Shown here piece by piece: positions 1-6,809 of a DNA stretch of 12,727 nucleotides. The position numbers and the translations under genes are program-made. The number at the start of each line of letters is the position of its first letter. Within the stretch, counting starts at the first letter, position 1. The notes beneath the pieces are model-generated. The model worked only from the letters and a program-made list of their open reading frames with translations, was not told the origin of the DNA and did no database searches. The stretch comes from Gemmatimonadota bacterium (GTDB lineage: Bacteria; 4572-55; J002): contig RFFQ01000079.1 in the NCBI GenBank assembly GCA_003697105.1, positions 1-12,727 of the forward strand, written 5' to 3'.

Positions 1-446
1 CCTCGCCGGTCTTGAGGAATGAGTTCCAACCAGCGTTCTTCTTCCGGCAGGTCTTCTGGTAATTGCGTATTGAAATGCTTCTTTAATTTCCAACTGATCA
101 GGCTGGCTTGTTCTGTGGTAAATTTCGCTCGATATAATTCGGTATCGATAATGACGGTCTGGACGGGTGCTGGGGGCGCCGTCTCCAGTGTATCGGCAGA
201 GACCGCGGCAATCGCCGGATTTGGTGTTTCTACTGTCGTTATGCTATCCGGGGGGCGGTTAGAGGCGGTGCTTCGCTCCGAATCCGGGTGTTCCGGGCGG
301 CTGAAGCCGCCGGTGGTGTCGGTATCTACTCTCAACGAATCCGAAGCGGATTCTGGGGGAATGTAAGCGGGTTTCCAAATAAACTCGTTACTGAACCAAA
401 TAACAATAAAAATCAGGATAAATGCCGTAATGGCGCGCTTTTCCAT
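1..446 (-). CDS. yidC: Membrane protein insertase YidC/OxaI family, N-terminal part
   Basis: YidC inserts and folds inner-membrane proteins, alone or with the Sec translocon. Only the first 148 codons are in the window; the gene continues past the left edge. The ATG at 446 begins MEKRAITAFILIFIVIW, a typical YidC first transmembrane helix (about residues 5-22). A low-complexity linker rich in Ser, Pro, Thr and Asp follows (about 28-96). Then comes the start of the periplasmic beta domain with TELYRAKFTTEQASLISWK (about 102-120), which matches the family pattern of a 'T.LY.A.FST.GG.I.SWKLK' strand. A GAGGT ribosome binding site lies about 13 bases upstream. The gene follows yidD by 33 bases in the conserved rpmH-rnpA-yidD-yidC order, which independently supports the call. 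The conserved C-terminal insertase domain cannot be seen. Confidence 0.93.
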   Translation of the reverse strand, partial: MEKRAITAFILIFIVIWFSNEFIWKPAYIPPESASDSLRVDTDTTGGFSRPEHPDSERSTASNRPPDSITTVETPNPAIAAVSADTLETAPPAPVQTVIIDTELYRAKFTTEQASLISWKLKKHFNTQLPEDLPEEERWLELIPQDRR

Positions 447-479
447 TAAAATTTTGACCTCATCAAAAGTGAAAAGAGT

Positions 480-746
480 TTACTCTGGGCAGTCGGGGGG
501 TGGCTGGCGCCGGAACCACCTGAATTGCTCCGGAACGGGGTCATATCCGCCGGGAAACAGAGGGTTGCAACGAAACAGCCGCCACACCGCCAAAAAAGTA
601 CCTTTGAAAAATCCATGACGCTCTACGGCAGTGAGCGCATACTGAGAACAGGTGGGAGAAAAGCGGCACGACGGTGGAAATAACGGTGATACTACGCGTT
701 GGTAAAATCGAATCAGAAGAATCGAAAGCCGGGCTAAAATAGACAT
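480..746 (-). CDS. yidD: Membrane protein insertion efficiency factor YidD
   Basis: A small (88-residue) YidD/DUF37 protein, thought to assist YidC-dependent membrane insertion at the inner face of the membrane. The family core is plain: an amphipathic N-terminus with [16 protein letters not shown], then [16 protein letters not shown], and a [19 protein letters not shown] segment running into DPVP. The conserved cysteines (SC.F.PTCS and RCNP) are all present. I chose the ATG at 746 over an in-frame TTG at 764, because 746 gives the usual family N-terminus (MSILARL...) and a GGAGGT ribosome binding site ends 3 bases upstream of it. It sits between rnpA (33 bases away) and yidC and is surely co-transcribed with them. 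Confidence 0.95.
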   Translation of the reverse strand: MSILARLSILLIRFYQRVVSPLFPPSCRFSPTCSQYALTAVERHGFFKGTFLAVWRLFRCNPLFPGGYDPVPEQFRWFRRQPPPDCPE

Positions 747-779
747 AACACCTCCGTTCCGCAAGGGCGGTAACGGAAG

Positions 780-1169
780 TTAAATGGATGAATCCGCAGA
801 ATCCTTTGCATACCCGGTTGCGGATTGTAAATGGTTAATACAATCTAAAAATTCAGTTTGGATTTGTTGCCACGAAGCACTGGTAATGGTTTTTCGTGCG
901 ACTAATACGATTTCTGTTCCTAAAGGAATGTCGTGTTGGTGTAACCGGTAGATTTCTCTCAAACGTCGTTTAGCATAATTCCGAGCAACCGCCTTGCCCA
1001 CCTTACGGCTGGCGACGATGCCTACTTTTCTCTCCTGATGTGCTGTGGTTCTCAATACAAAGGCAACAAAAAAACGGTAATGATATGCGCTTCCGTCGCG
1101 ATAAACGCGATCAAACTGCCACGGCTTGGTGAGCCGTTGGCGCTTGCTGAACCGTAAGGATATCATCAC
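780..1169 (-). CDS. rnpA: Ribonuclease P protein component
   Basis: This is the basic protein subunit of RNase P, which binds the catalytic RNA and the 5' leader of precursor tRNAs. Its 129 residues are normal for the family. The N-terminus carries the usual LRFSKRQRLTKPWQFDRVYRDG pattern (aromatic residues of the 5'-leader groove). The signature helix reads GIVASRKVGKAVARNYAKRRLREIYR (broken here only by description), so the classical 'RNR' motif is R-N-Y in this protein, with the following KRRLRE intact. Two adjacent ATG codons (1169 and 1166) could start translation; neither has a strong ribosome binding site, so translation is probably coupled to rpmH, whose stop is 13 bases upstream. Gene order fixes the identity. 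Confidence 0.96.
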   Translation of the reverse strand: MMISLRFSKRQRLTKPWQFDRVYRDGSAYHYRFFVAFVLRTTAHQERKVGIVASRKVGKAVARNYAKRRLREIYRLHQHDIPLGTEIVLVARKTITSASWQQIQTEFLDCINHLQSATGYAKDSADSSI

Positions 1170-1182
1170 CGATTTTCAATAG

Positions 1183-1353
1183 TTAGCGTTTGCGACGGGT
1201 GTCGCGGGTATATTCATCAGAAACCGACAATTTGTGCCGTCCTTTCGCACGGCGGCGTTGCAGTACCTTACGTCCATTTTTGGTACTCATCCGCTCCCGA
1301 AAGCCGTGTTTATTACGACGCCTCCGATTACTCGGTTGGTATGTGCGCTTCAT
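1183..1353 (-). CDS. rpmH: 50S ribosomal protein L34
   Basis: A 56-residue, very basic protein that matches L34 almost residue for residue at the start: [18 protein letters not shown], followed by [20 protein letters not shown] and RHKLS. L34 is usually 44-52 residues long; this one has a modest basic tail ([14 protein letters not shown]). A strong AAGGAGG ribosome binding site lies 4 bases before the ATG at 1353. It is the first gene of the rpmH-rnpA-yidD-yidC operon and reads from the promoter at 1452-1480 through a leader of about 90 bases. In many bacteria dnaA is the divergent neighbour on the other side of this gene; here it is not. Confidence 0.97.
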   Translation of the reverse strand: MKRTYQPSNRRRRNKHGFRERMSTKNGRKVLQRRRAKGRHKLSVSDEYTRDTRRKR

Positions 1354-1408
1354 TAAAACCTCCTTCTTAATGTGGATTCTCTAATGTCATTAAGGGATAT
1401 TTGGGTGC

Positions 1409-1436
1409 GCTCTGATGTTTCATCCAAAATCAGAGC
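1409..1436 (-). promoter_or_regulatory. Leader stem-loop of the rpmH operon
   Basis: A perfect 8-bp inverted repeat (GCTCTGAT ... ATCAGAGC) with a 12-base loop lies in the 5' leader of rpmH, starting about 10 bases after the predicted transcription start. No T-run follows, so it is unlikely to be an intrinsic terminator of the upstream STAS gene. A 5'-end protective hairpin or a control element for L34 or RnpA synthesis is possible. The function is inference; the repeat itself is exact. Confidence 0.5.
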
Positions 1437-1451
1437 CGCCAAAGTCCCGCA

Positions 1452-1480
1452 ATTCTAAAAAGCGAGGTGCTAAAAGTCAA
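1452..1480 (-). promoter_or_regulatory. Sigma-70-type promoter of rpmH-rnpA-yidD-yidC
   Basis: On the minus strand the -35 box TTGACT (1475-1480) is followed by a 17-base spacer and the -10 box TAGAAT (1452-1457). Each box differs from consensus at one position, and the spacing is optimal. The start should fall near 1445, giving a leader of about 90 bases before the rpmH ATG. This is one of the best promoters in the window, as expected for a ribosomal protein operon. Confidence 0.8.
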
Positions 1481-1515
1481 GTGTTTTTTCCATACGTCGT
1501 ACGCCACCATGCCCC

Positions 1516-3654
1516 TCAAGATTTGGTGTTTCCGGTGCTTTGAGACTTCCTTTTTTGTTTTAAGTCGATACCGATCTTCTTTAATGCCACTTCCAGACCC
1601 GCTTGCAAATTGCTACGGGTGGTGATGTGCTGTAAATCGACTCCAATATGGACAAGCGTTTGAGCGATTTGGGGGCTGATGCCGACCAAAATGCAATCTG
1701 CGCCTAACAGCCGGGTGGCTTGCACCGTTTTCGTCAAATGGTTTGCTACTTCGGTATCGACAATCGGTACTCCGGTAATATCAATAATGGCGGTGTGTGC
1801 CTCCAATTGGGTAATGGCATTGAGGATATTTTCCATCAGTTGATCTGCTCGCCGGCTATCGACCGTCCCGATCACCGGCACGGTTAGAATCCCTTCGTAA
1901 AGTTGGATCACCGGTGTGGAAAGTTCCATAATGATTTCCTGTTGCTCCATCTGGCGTTTTCGCGCGGCGGTGAGTTCCTGCTGTTGTTGTTCTACTTTGC
2001 GTCGGGCTTCTTCCAACTCCGCTTGTCCTGCCTGAAGTTCTTTTTGACTCTTTTCAATAATGCCCTGTGCCCGGTGCAAGGTTTTCATCACCCGTTCCAT
2101 CTGTTCCAGATTTTCTGTGGAGAGTTCTTGATAGCGTTGGGTAAAATAGCGGTAATATTCATTCCGCTGGTCCGTATCCTCGATGGTTAAATCGATTTGT
2201 TCCAGTTCTTCCGCATATTTATTCCAAAGTTTTTTCATTAATTGGGCGGCGGCGTCAAAATGGTAGAGAATCTCCTCGTAATCGCCATCCATTTCATCAA
2301 TGATGGTACCCAACAGATGGTGGACTTCAATGGCGCCCCCCCAATGGTCGCGCTCTTGGTAGAGGTCTAAGGCACGCTTGAGTTCTGTTACCGCCCGTTG
2401 GTACTTTTTCTGTTTGTGGTAAACTTTGCCTAAACCAACGTAAGCTGACGGTGTTGCCACAATTTCACCGGCAAAGTCGAGTGCCTTCCGGAAACACTTT
2501 TCCGCATGTTCTACGTTGCCCAATTCCAGTTCGATATTACCCAGCATATTCCAATTTTCCACCAAAATATGCGGTTGGTGGATTTTTTCCAATTCCGGTA
2601 GGTATTGCAGGAGCAGTTTTTTCGCTTCGTCATAGCGTTTTTGATTGTAATGATGCCCGGCAATCCGCACTTGCGAGACAATCGCTAACTCCTTAAAATT
2701 AATCTCCATGGATAGATCATATGCCCGTTGGTCATAGTACATCGCCTTGTCGTAATTTTTAAGGGTTGAATAGACACTGCTAAACATATGGGTGATAAGG
2801 GCCTTGTATCGCCGCGCCTCATCCCCACGCCCTTTGATGGTCTCCTCGGCGTTACGGAGCATCAACAAGGCTTCATGATACTTTTCCTGTGAATGGACGG
2901 CACTACTTAAGCTGTAATATGCGTTCGCTAGGGCTTTCCACCATTCTGGAGTCTCTTTTACCGCTTCGGGAACATCCTTCAGATACGCCACAACCTTCCG
3001 AAATAGCTCCTCTGAAGAATCATGTTGCCCCAAATGCGAGTAAATATGCCCTTTTGCCACCAACGCATTGACATAATCCATGTGTAATTGATTTTTCAAA
3101 GCGAAGGTTTCGGCGGCGTTGTACCAATCCATTGCTTGGTTGTTGTCTTTTAGGGCACGGTACAAATTTCCAAATTTGTGTATAAACTGAACTTCTTTTT
3201 TCGGGAATTCGCCATCTTTGGCAATGGAATAACCCGCTTTTAACCATTGCTCTGCCTGATCGAATTTATAGCGATCATAGGAAATTTGCGCTAATGCCAG
3301 ATAAAAATCCAGCATGGCGACGGTATCACCGTATTTTTCTGCCAGACCCAAGCCCTCTTCCAATAAGGTGAACGCCTGATCACTTTTTGGTTCGTGTTCT
3401 CCAGACCAGATACCCGCCAAGCGGATAAATTTCAGTTGCTGGGTTGTATCGTCCTGTTCCTGAGCCGAGCGGATACCCCACTCGATCAGTATCTTGCGGC
3501 ATTTTGGCTCCCGGCGAATCCCGGAGTTAATATATTTGTACAACTCGTCGAGCTGATCCGTCGCAATCGGCAGAATTGACGCCTCGACGGATTCCCGTTG
3601 GTCCGAATCTTCCACGACAACTTGTGCCGCTTTTTTGATGTCATCTAATGTCAT
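1516..3654 (-). CDS. TPR / coiled-coil / RsbR-type STAS regulator
   Basis: A 712-residue cytosolic protein. Residues about 75-480 are all helical and contain many TPR-like units (for example LGNIELELGNVEHAEKCFRK at 371-390 and AVTELKRALDLYQ near 421-433). A strongly charged coiled coil follows (about 510-575, rich in Glu, Gln, Arg, Lys). The C-terminal STAS domain (about 578-695) is of the RsbR/stressosome type: STPVIQLYEGILTVPVIGT, SRRADQLMENIL, DITGVPIVDTEVANHL, and LVGISPQIAQTLVHIGVDL. Threonines 627, 634 and 666 lie in the segments where RsbR proteins are phosphorylated by RsbT-like kinases. In classical RsbR the sensor is a small globin-like N-domain; here it is replaced by a large TPR array, which suggests protein-protein sensing. 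No RsbS, RsbT or RsbX is adjacent. The ATG at 3654 has an AAAGGA ribosome binding site. The domain reading is firm; the signal and output are unknown. Confidence 0.88.
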   Translation of the reverse strand: MTLDDIKKAAQVVVEDSDQRESVEASILPIATDQLDELYKYINSGIRREPKCRKILIEWGIRSAQEQDDTTQQLKFIRLAGIWSGEHEPKSDQAFTLLEEGLGLAEKYGDTVAMLDFYLALAQISYDRYKFDQAEQWLKAGYSIAKDGEFPKKEVQFIHKFGNLYRALKDNNQAMDWYNAAETFALKNQLHMDYVNALVAKGHIYSHLGQHDSSEELFRKVVAYLKDVPEAVKETPEWWKALANAYYSLSSAVHSQEKYHEALLMLRNAEETIKGRGDEARRYKALITHMFSSVYSTLKNYDKAMYYDQRAYDLSMEINFKELAIVSQVRIAGHHYNQKRYDEAKKLLLQYLPELEKIHQPHILVENWNMLGNIELELGNVEHAEKCFRKALDFAGEIVATPSAYVGLGKVYHKQKKYQRAVTELKRALDLYQERDHWGGAIEVHHLLGTIIDEMDGDYEEILYHFDAAAQLMKKLWNKYAEELEQIDLTIEDTDQRNEYYRYFTQRYQELSTENLEQMERVMKTLHRAQGIIEKSQKELQAGQAELEEARRKVEQQQQELTAARKRQMEQQEIIMELSTPVIQLYEGILTVPVIGTVDSRRADQLMENILNAITQLEAHTAIIDITGVPIVDTEVANHLTKTVQATRLLGADCILVGISPQIAQTLVHIGVDLQHITTRSNLQAGLEVALKKIGIDLKQKRKSQSTGNTKS

Positions 3655-3687
3655 AAGTCCTTTCCCCTAAAATCAAAATGAATTATG

Positions 3688-3702
3688 AATCGATTATCGA
3701 TT
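3688..3702. promoter_or_regulatory. Perfect odd palindrome, possible operator
   Basis: AATCGAT-T-ATCGATT is a perfect 7+1+7 palindrome 33 bases upstream of the start codon of the STAS regulator, downstream of its candidate promoter. The size and symmetry fit the binding site of a dimeric DNA-binding protein. No regulator gene in the window points to an identity. Confidence 0.35.
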
Positions 3703-3720
3703 ATTGCGAGTATGGCTATT

Positions 3721-3843
3721 CCACATTGAACAGGTCAGGCGTAAGTAACTGATAAAACGGAAGTTAATTTTTTAGTTTGAAGCTCAATAACATTCATAAA
3801 CAACTGGCAAATAACAACTTAATTTTTGATCTATTCAATGTGG
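3721..3843. repeat. 13-bp inverted repeat framing the leader of the STAS regulator
   Basis: The left arm is CCACATTGAACAG (3721-3733) and the right arm CTATTCAATGTGG (3831-3843). Read as minus-strand RNA the arms pair over 13 positions, with one G-U pair. The predicted start of the transcript from 3848-3876 falls within or just beside the right arm, so the first bases of the mRNA could close a loop of about 100 AT-rich bases. It could instead be a pair of protein-binding sites or a 123-bp MITE-like relic. I see no target-site duplication at its ends. Confidence 0.5.
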
Positions 3844-3847
3844 GTTT

Positions 3848-3876
3848 ATTATAACGGAAGACGCCTAAATTCGCAA
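3848..3876 (-). promoter_or_regulatory. Candidate promoter of the TPR-STAS gene
   Basis: On the minus strand TTGCGA (3871-3876), a 17-base spacer, and a perfect TATAAT (3848-3853). The -35 box matches consensus at four of six positions. Transcription would start near 3841 and leave a leader of about 185 bases. The TTATTGCGA that overlaps the -35 box recurs in inverted orientation at 3701-3709. Confidence 0.55.
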
Positions 3877-3909
3877 TAACCTTTTTAGTGTGGATGAGTT
3901 ACCCATTTA

Positions 3910-5355
3910 TTAAAATGTTTCAAAGGCGAGCCATAAAATATCGTCATGCAGACGATCAATCACACTGGTGCGGACGGGATAATGGTTTGTGATGAGGCTG
4001 AATGCAATGGTGTGACCACGTTGGGTTGTCAAATAGCCACTATGACTGCGCGTTCCAGAAAGCGAACCGGATTTTCCTCGAATTTTATTTGCCAACCGGT
4101 GAAATCGGGAATCCAAGCTACCATCCACTCCAGCAATGGAGAGGCTATTTTCAAACACTTCAAAGTGTGGTGTGTCCCGCATTCGCACCAAAAAATCGGT
4201 CATTTCTGCGGTAGTGATCAGTGTCGCTGAAGATAATCCCGAGCCATCTTTTAGTACCAGTCGTTCGGGGTCAAACCCCATCTGTTCGGCAAATGTTTGG
4301 ATCCACTTCAGCCCGTTTTCCGTTGTGCCCGGAGTGCCGTATTGATATGCCGCGGCGGTTTTGAGCAACATCTCCGTAAAAAAATTATGGCTATGCTTGT
4401 TGACCGGTTCAATCAGACGGGATAACGGTTCGGAGGTATGCCGTGCCAAATGTTGAAAGCCGATTTTTGTCCAGTTCCGTTGAACGCGATCCCGGCGAAT
4501 TCCGCCCTCAATTGAAATCCCTTTTTGCGCCAAAAAGCGCCAAAAACTATCCAGAAAAAAATAGGTTGGCTTGTGAACCGAGAGCGATTCAGTCTCCCGG
4601 TAGCCTTGCGGCAATTTGCTCCGTAATAAAATCGTATTTGTTCCCAACAGCCGCCGGTAGGATTCCACGTAGCGCGTGCCGGGCGCCTGTACCTGTTGCT
4701 CATTGATAAACTGCACATAATCCGTGTTGAACGGGAACCATGAGATCGATGGGGCACTCCCCACTGGGGTATTGGCTTCCACCACCAAATCGACACAATT
4801 TTCGTTAAAGGAGAGCGCACTTAATTCCACGGCATAATAAAAGGAGAGATCATCCCATTCCCAACCGTGCGGATACGGTTCATCATCGAAAAAAGCGTCA
4901 TTACCAACCAGATCACCGGTGATGGTACGGATGCCCGCCGCCGCCAACTGCCGGTAAAACTGCTCAAAAACAAACCATCGATCCGCCCGGTAGAAGCGTC
5001 CGCTGATGGAGGGGTCTCCGCTGCCAACGATGTAAATATCCCCCTCCCACACGCCATCGATTAACTGGCCATCACCCCAGATGTCCGTCTGATAACGGAA
5101 ATCAGGACCGAGTGCTTGCAATATCGCCGCACTGGTAATCAGTTTTAAGTTGGATGCCGGTGTAACCCGAGTCCGGCTATTGACTCGCGCTAGCTCCACT
5201 CCGGCGGTATCCCGAAAGGAGACCGACCACAAGGCATCTGCCGCGGTGGAACGTTGTATCAGGGCTTCAATTTGTGCTTGAACATCAGCAGGTTGGGCTT
5301 GGCTGCGGGCTGTCCATATCCCCCAGATGACCAGTAGGATTGTGCACCATCTCAT
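3910..5355 (-). CDS. dacB: D-alanyl-D-alanine carboxypeptidase/endopeptidase (PBP4, peptidase S13)
   Basis: A periplasmic peptidoglycan hydrolase of the PBP4 family, which trims terminal D-Ala and cuts peptide cross-links. The 481 residues are the usual family size. An N-terminal Sec signal peptide (about 1-20, cleavage probably after ARSQA) is followed by the three active-site motifs of serine penicillin-binding proteins: SNLK (Ser68 nucleophile, Lys71), SHN (322-324) and KSG (428-430). The long insertion between the first two motifs, characteristic of S13, is present (about 85-300). The ATG at 5355 overlaps the stop of the desulfurase gene (ATGA), and AAAGGAA lies upstream, so translation is coupled. 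Why a cell-wall enzyme ends an operon of sulfur-like genes is unclear; it may simply be a conserved neighbour. The family assignment is secure. Confidence 0.94.
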   Translation of the reverse strand: MRWCTILLVIWGIWTARSQAQPADVQAQIEALIQRSTAADALWSVSFRDTAGVELARVNSRTRVTPASNLKLITSAAILQALGPDFRYQTDIWGDGQLIDGVWEGDIYIVGSGDPSISGRFYRADRWFVFEQFYRQLAAAGIRTITGDLVGNDAFFDDEPYPHGWEWDDLSFYYAVELSALSFNENCVDLVVEANTPVGSAPSISWFPFNTDYVQFINEQQVQAPGTRYVESYRRLLGTNTILLRSKLPQGYRETESLSVHKPTYFFLDSFWRFLAQKGISIEGGIRRDRVQRNWTKIGFQHLARHTSEPLSRLIEPVNKHSHNFFTEMLLKTAAAYQYGTPGTTENGLKWIQTFAEQMGFDPERLVLKDGSGLSSATLITTAEMTDFLVRMRDTPHFEVFENSLSIAGVDGSLDSRFHRLANKIRGKSGSLSGTRSHSGYLTTQRGHTIAFSLITNHYPVRTSVIDRLHDDILWLAFETF

Positions 5356-6809
5356 TCTGAATTCCTTTCCAAAGGCGCTGTCTCTTTAATTTGGGTTAGA
5401 ATAGAGGGCAGGTAACGTAATAAATAATCCAGATCGGCTTTCGTGGTTTTCAATCCCATACTAAAGCGAACGGTTCCGTAGGACGCCGTATCTGCGCGAA
5501 TTGCCTTGAGAACGTGCGAGGTCTCAATCTTGCCAGAACTGCATGCCGAACCGGCAGAGACCGAGATACCAATCTCATTCAGGCTGAGCAACAGCGCGGC
5601 GGTATCCACCTGTGGAAATCCGATGCTCATGTTATGGGGCACCCGGTGCGTGGCAGACCCATTCAATATAATATTTGGCTCGATTTGCTTCAATTGAGTT
5701 AAAAAATAGTGATGCAATTCGGATAAGCGGTGGTGTTCGGTCTCCATTTCGGCTAAGGCGAGCCGGACTGCCGCCGCAAATCCTAAAATGTGCCCGACAT
5801 TCTCCGTACCGGCACGCAAGCCAAGTTCCTGTTCGCCTCCGTGGATCAGGGGTGCGAGTGTGATGCGATGATCCACAAATAAACCCCCGATGCCTTTGGG
5901 TGCATATATTTTATGCCCGGAGACCGACATCAGAGAGACCCCCCACGTTTTGGGATGCAGTGGGATTTTGCCCAGACCTTGAACCGCATCCACAAATAAG
6001 GGTACGTTGTGCTGGCGACAGACCTCGCTGATTCCCCGGATCGGATTGATCGTACCAATCTCATTGTTGACCATCATCACGGCAACGAGTCGCGTATCGG
6101 TACGCATGTGGTTTGCCACGGTTTCTGGCGACACCCGGCCTTCGGGATCAACCTCCAGATAGGTCACATCAAAACCGAGGGTTTCCAAAAATTCCATGGT
6201 TCGCAAAACGGAGGAATGTTCCACTTGGGTTGTAATGAGATGTCCCTTTTCTGCCCAATGCTGAAACGCAATACCTTTGATTGCTGTGTTGTTTGCCTCC
6301 GAACCACTGCCTGTAAAGATAAACTCTTCCGGTTCAACTCCTAAACCTTGCGCAATTTGTGATCGAGCTGAATTGATCAAATCAAACGCCTTTTTCCCTT
6401 GCCGGGTACTGCTACTTGGATTGGCGAAGCCTAAATTTCCGCGATAGTAGTCAACCAACACCTGCGCGACTTCTGGGCGGATGTACGTGGTGGCGTTGTG
6501 ATCCAGATACACCTCCCGATAATCATCCACAGTGATATTCGCAATGGGTTTACAGGGGGAATCTGCGGTCTGAATAGGAATGCCCACCCACGTATAAACC
6601 GAATTCAATCCATTCGGAAAAAGACGGTTGATCTCCGTTTTGGTGGTGCCCAGAGCCTTTTTGAGGGTATAATAGAGCGGTCCCACCCGGTGCTGGTTGT
6701 AATAATGGTAAGCAAAGGTCAAAATTTCCTCGTGACGAGGGGTGAGGGGCGTGTGTGTGGCGCGAGCCATGCGGTTGATCATCACTTTCACGTAATTATC
6801 CAGTTTCAT
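5352..6809 (-). CDS. DsrC/TusE-like domain fused to NifS/IscS-type cysteine desulfurase
   Basis: 485 residues in two parts. Residues about 1-88 resemble the DsrC/TusE sulfur-carrier family: LTPRHEEILTFAYHYYNQHRVGP, a short helix, RLFPNGLNSVYTWVGIP, then a cysteine (C86) eight residues on, near where the family has its C-terminal active cysteine. The second DsrC cysteine (eleven residues earlier) is absent, as in TusE. Residues about 99-475 are a complete PLP-dependent cysteine desulfurase: YLDHNATT, GSGSEANN, H198 in the EHSS motif, D274 in VDAVQ, PLP lysine K300 in SGHK, and the catalytic cysteine C423 in GSACSSG. The enzyme should move cysteine sulfur onto C423 and possibly on to C86 of the same chain. 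I start it at ATG 6809, which overlaps the DUF169 stop (ATGA); the open frame further upstream lies inside DUF169 and is not DsrC-like. Desulfurase identity is near certain; the DsrC-like call is good but rests on pattern recognition. Confidence 0.88.
   Translation of the reverse strand: MKLDNYVKVMINRMARATHTPLTPRHEEILTFAYHYYNQHRVGPLYYTLKKALGTTKTEINRLFPNGLNSVYTWVGIPIQTADSPCKPIANITVDDYREVYLDHNATTYIRPEVAQVLVDYYRGNLGFANPSSSTRQGKKAFDLINSARSQIAQGLGVEPEEFIFTGSGSEANNTAIKGIAFQHWAEKGHLITTQVEHSSVLRTMEFLETLGFDVTYLEVDPEGRVSPETVANHMRTDTRLVAVMMVNNEIGTINPIRGISEVCRQHNVPLFVDAVQGLGKIPLHPKTWGVSLMSVSGHKIYAPKGIGGLFVDHRITLAPLIHGGEQELGLRAGTENVGHILGFAAAVRLALAEMETEHHRLSELHHYFLTQLKQIEPNIILNGSATHRVPHNMSIGFPQVDTAALLLSLNEIGISVSAGSACSSGKIETSHVLKAIRADTASYGTVRFSMGLKTTKADLDYLLRYLPSILTQIKETAPLERNSE

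Noticed and set aside
19-366. Plus-strand open frame of 115 codons
   Set aside because: It is antisense to the well-supported start of yidC and its peptide has no recognisable features.
1371-1379. DnaA-box-like TGTGGATTC, with a second (TGTGGATGA) at 3889-3897, as signs of an origin near rpmH
   Set aside because: Only two imperfect, isolated boxes, with no cluster, no AT-rich unwinding region of note beside them and no dnaA gene.
4413-4820. Minus-strand open frame of 135 codons
   Set aside because: It lies entirely inside dacB in another frame; the dacB frame has all PBP motifs and the expected length.
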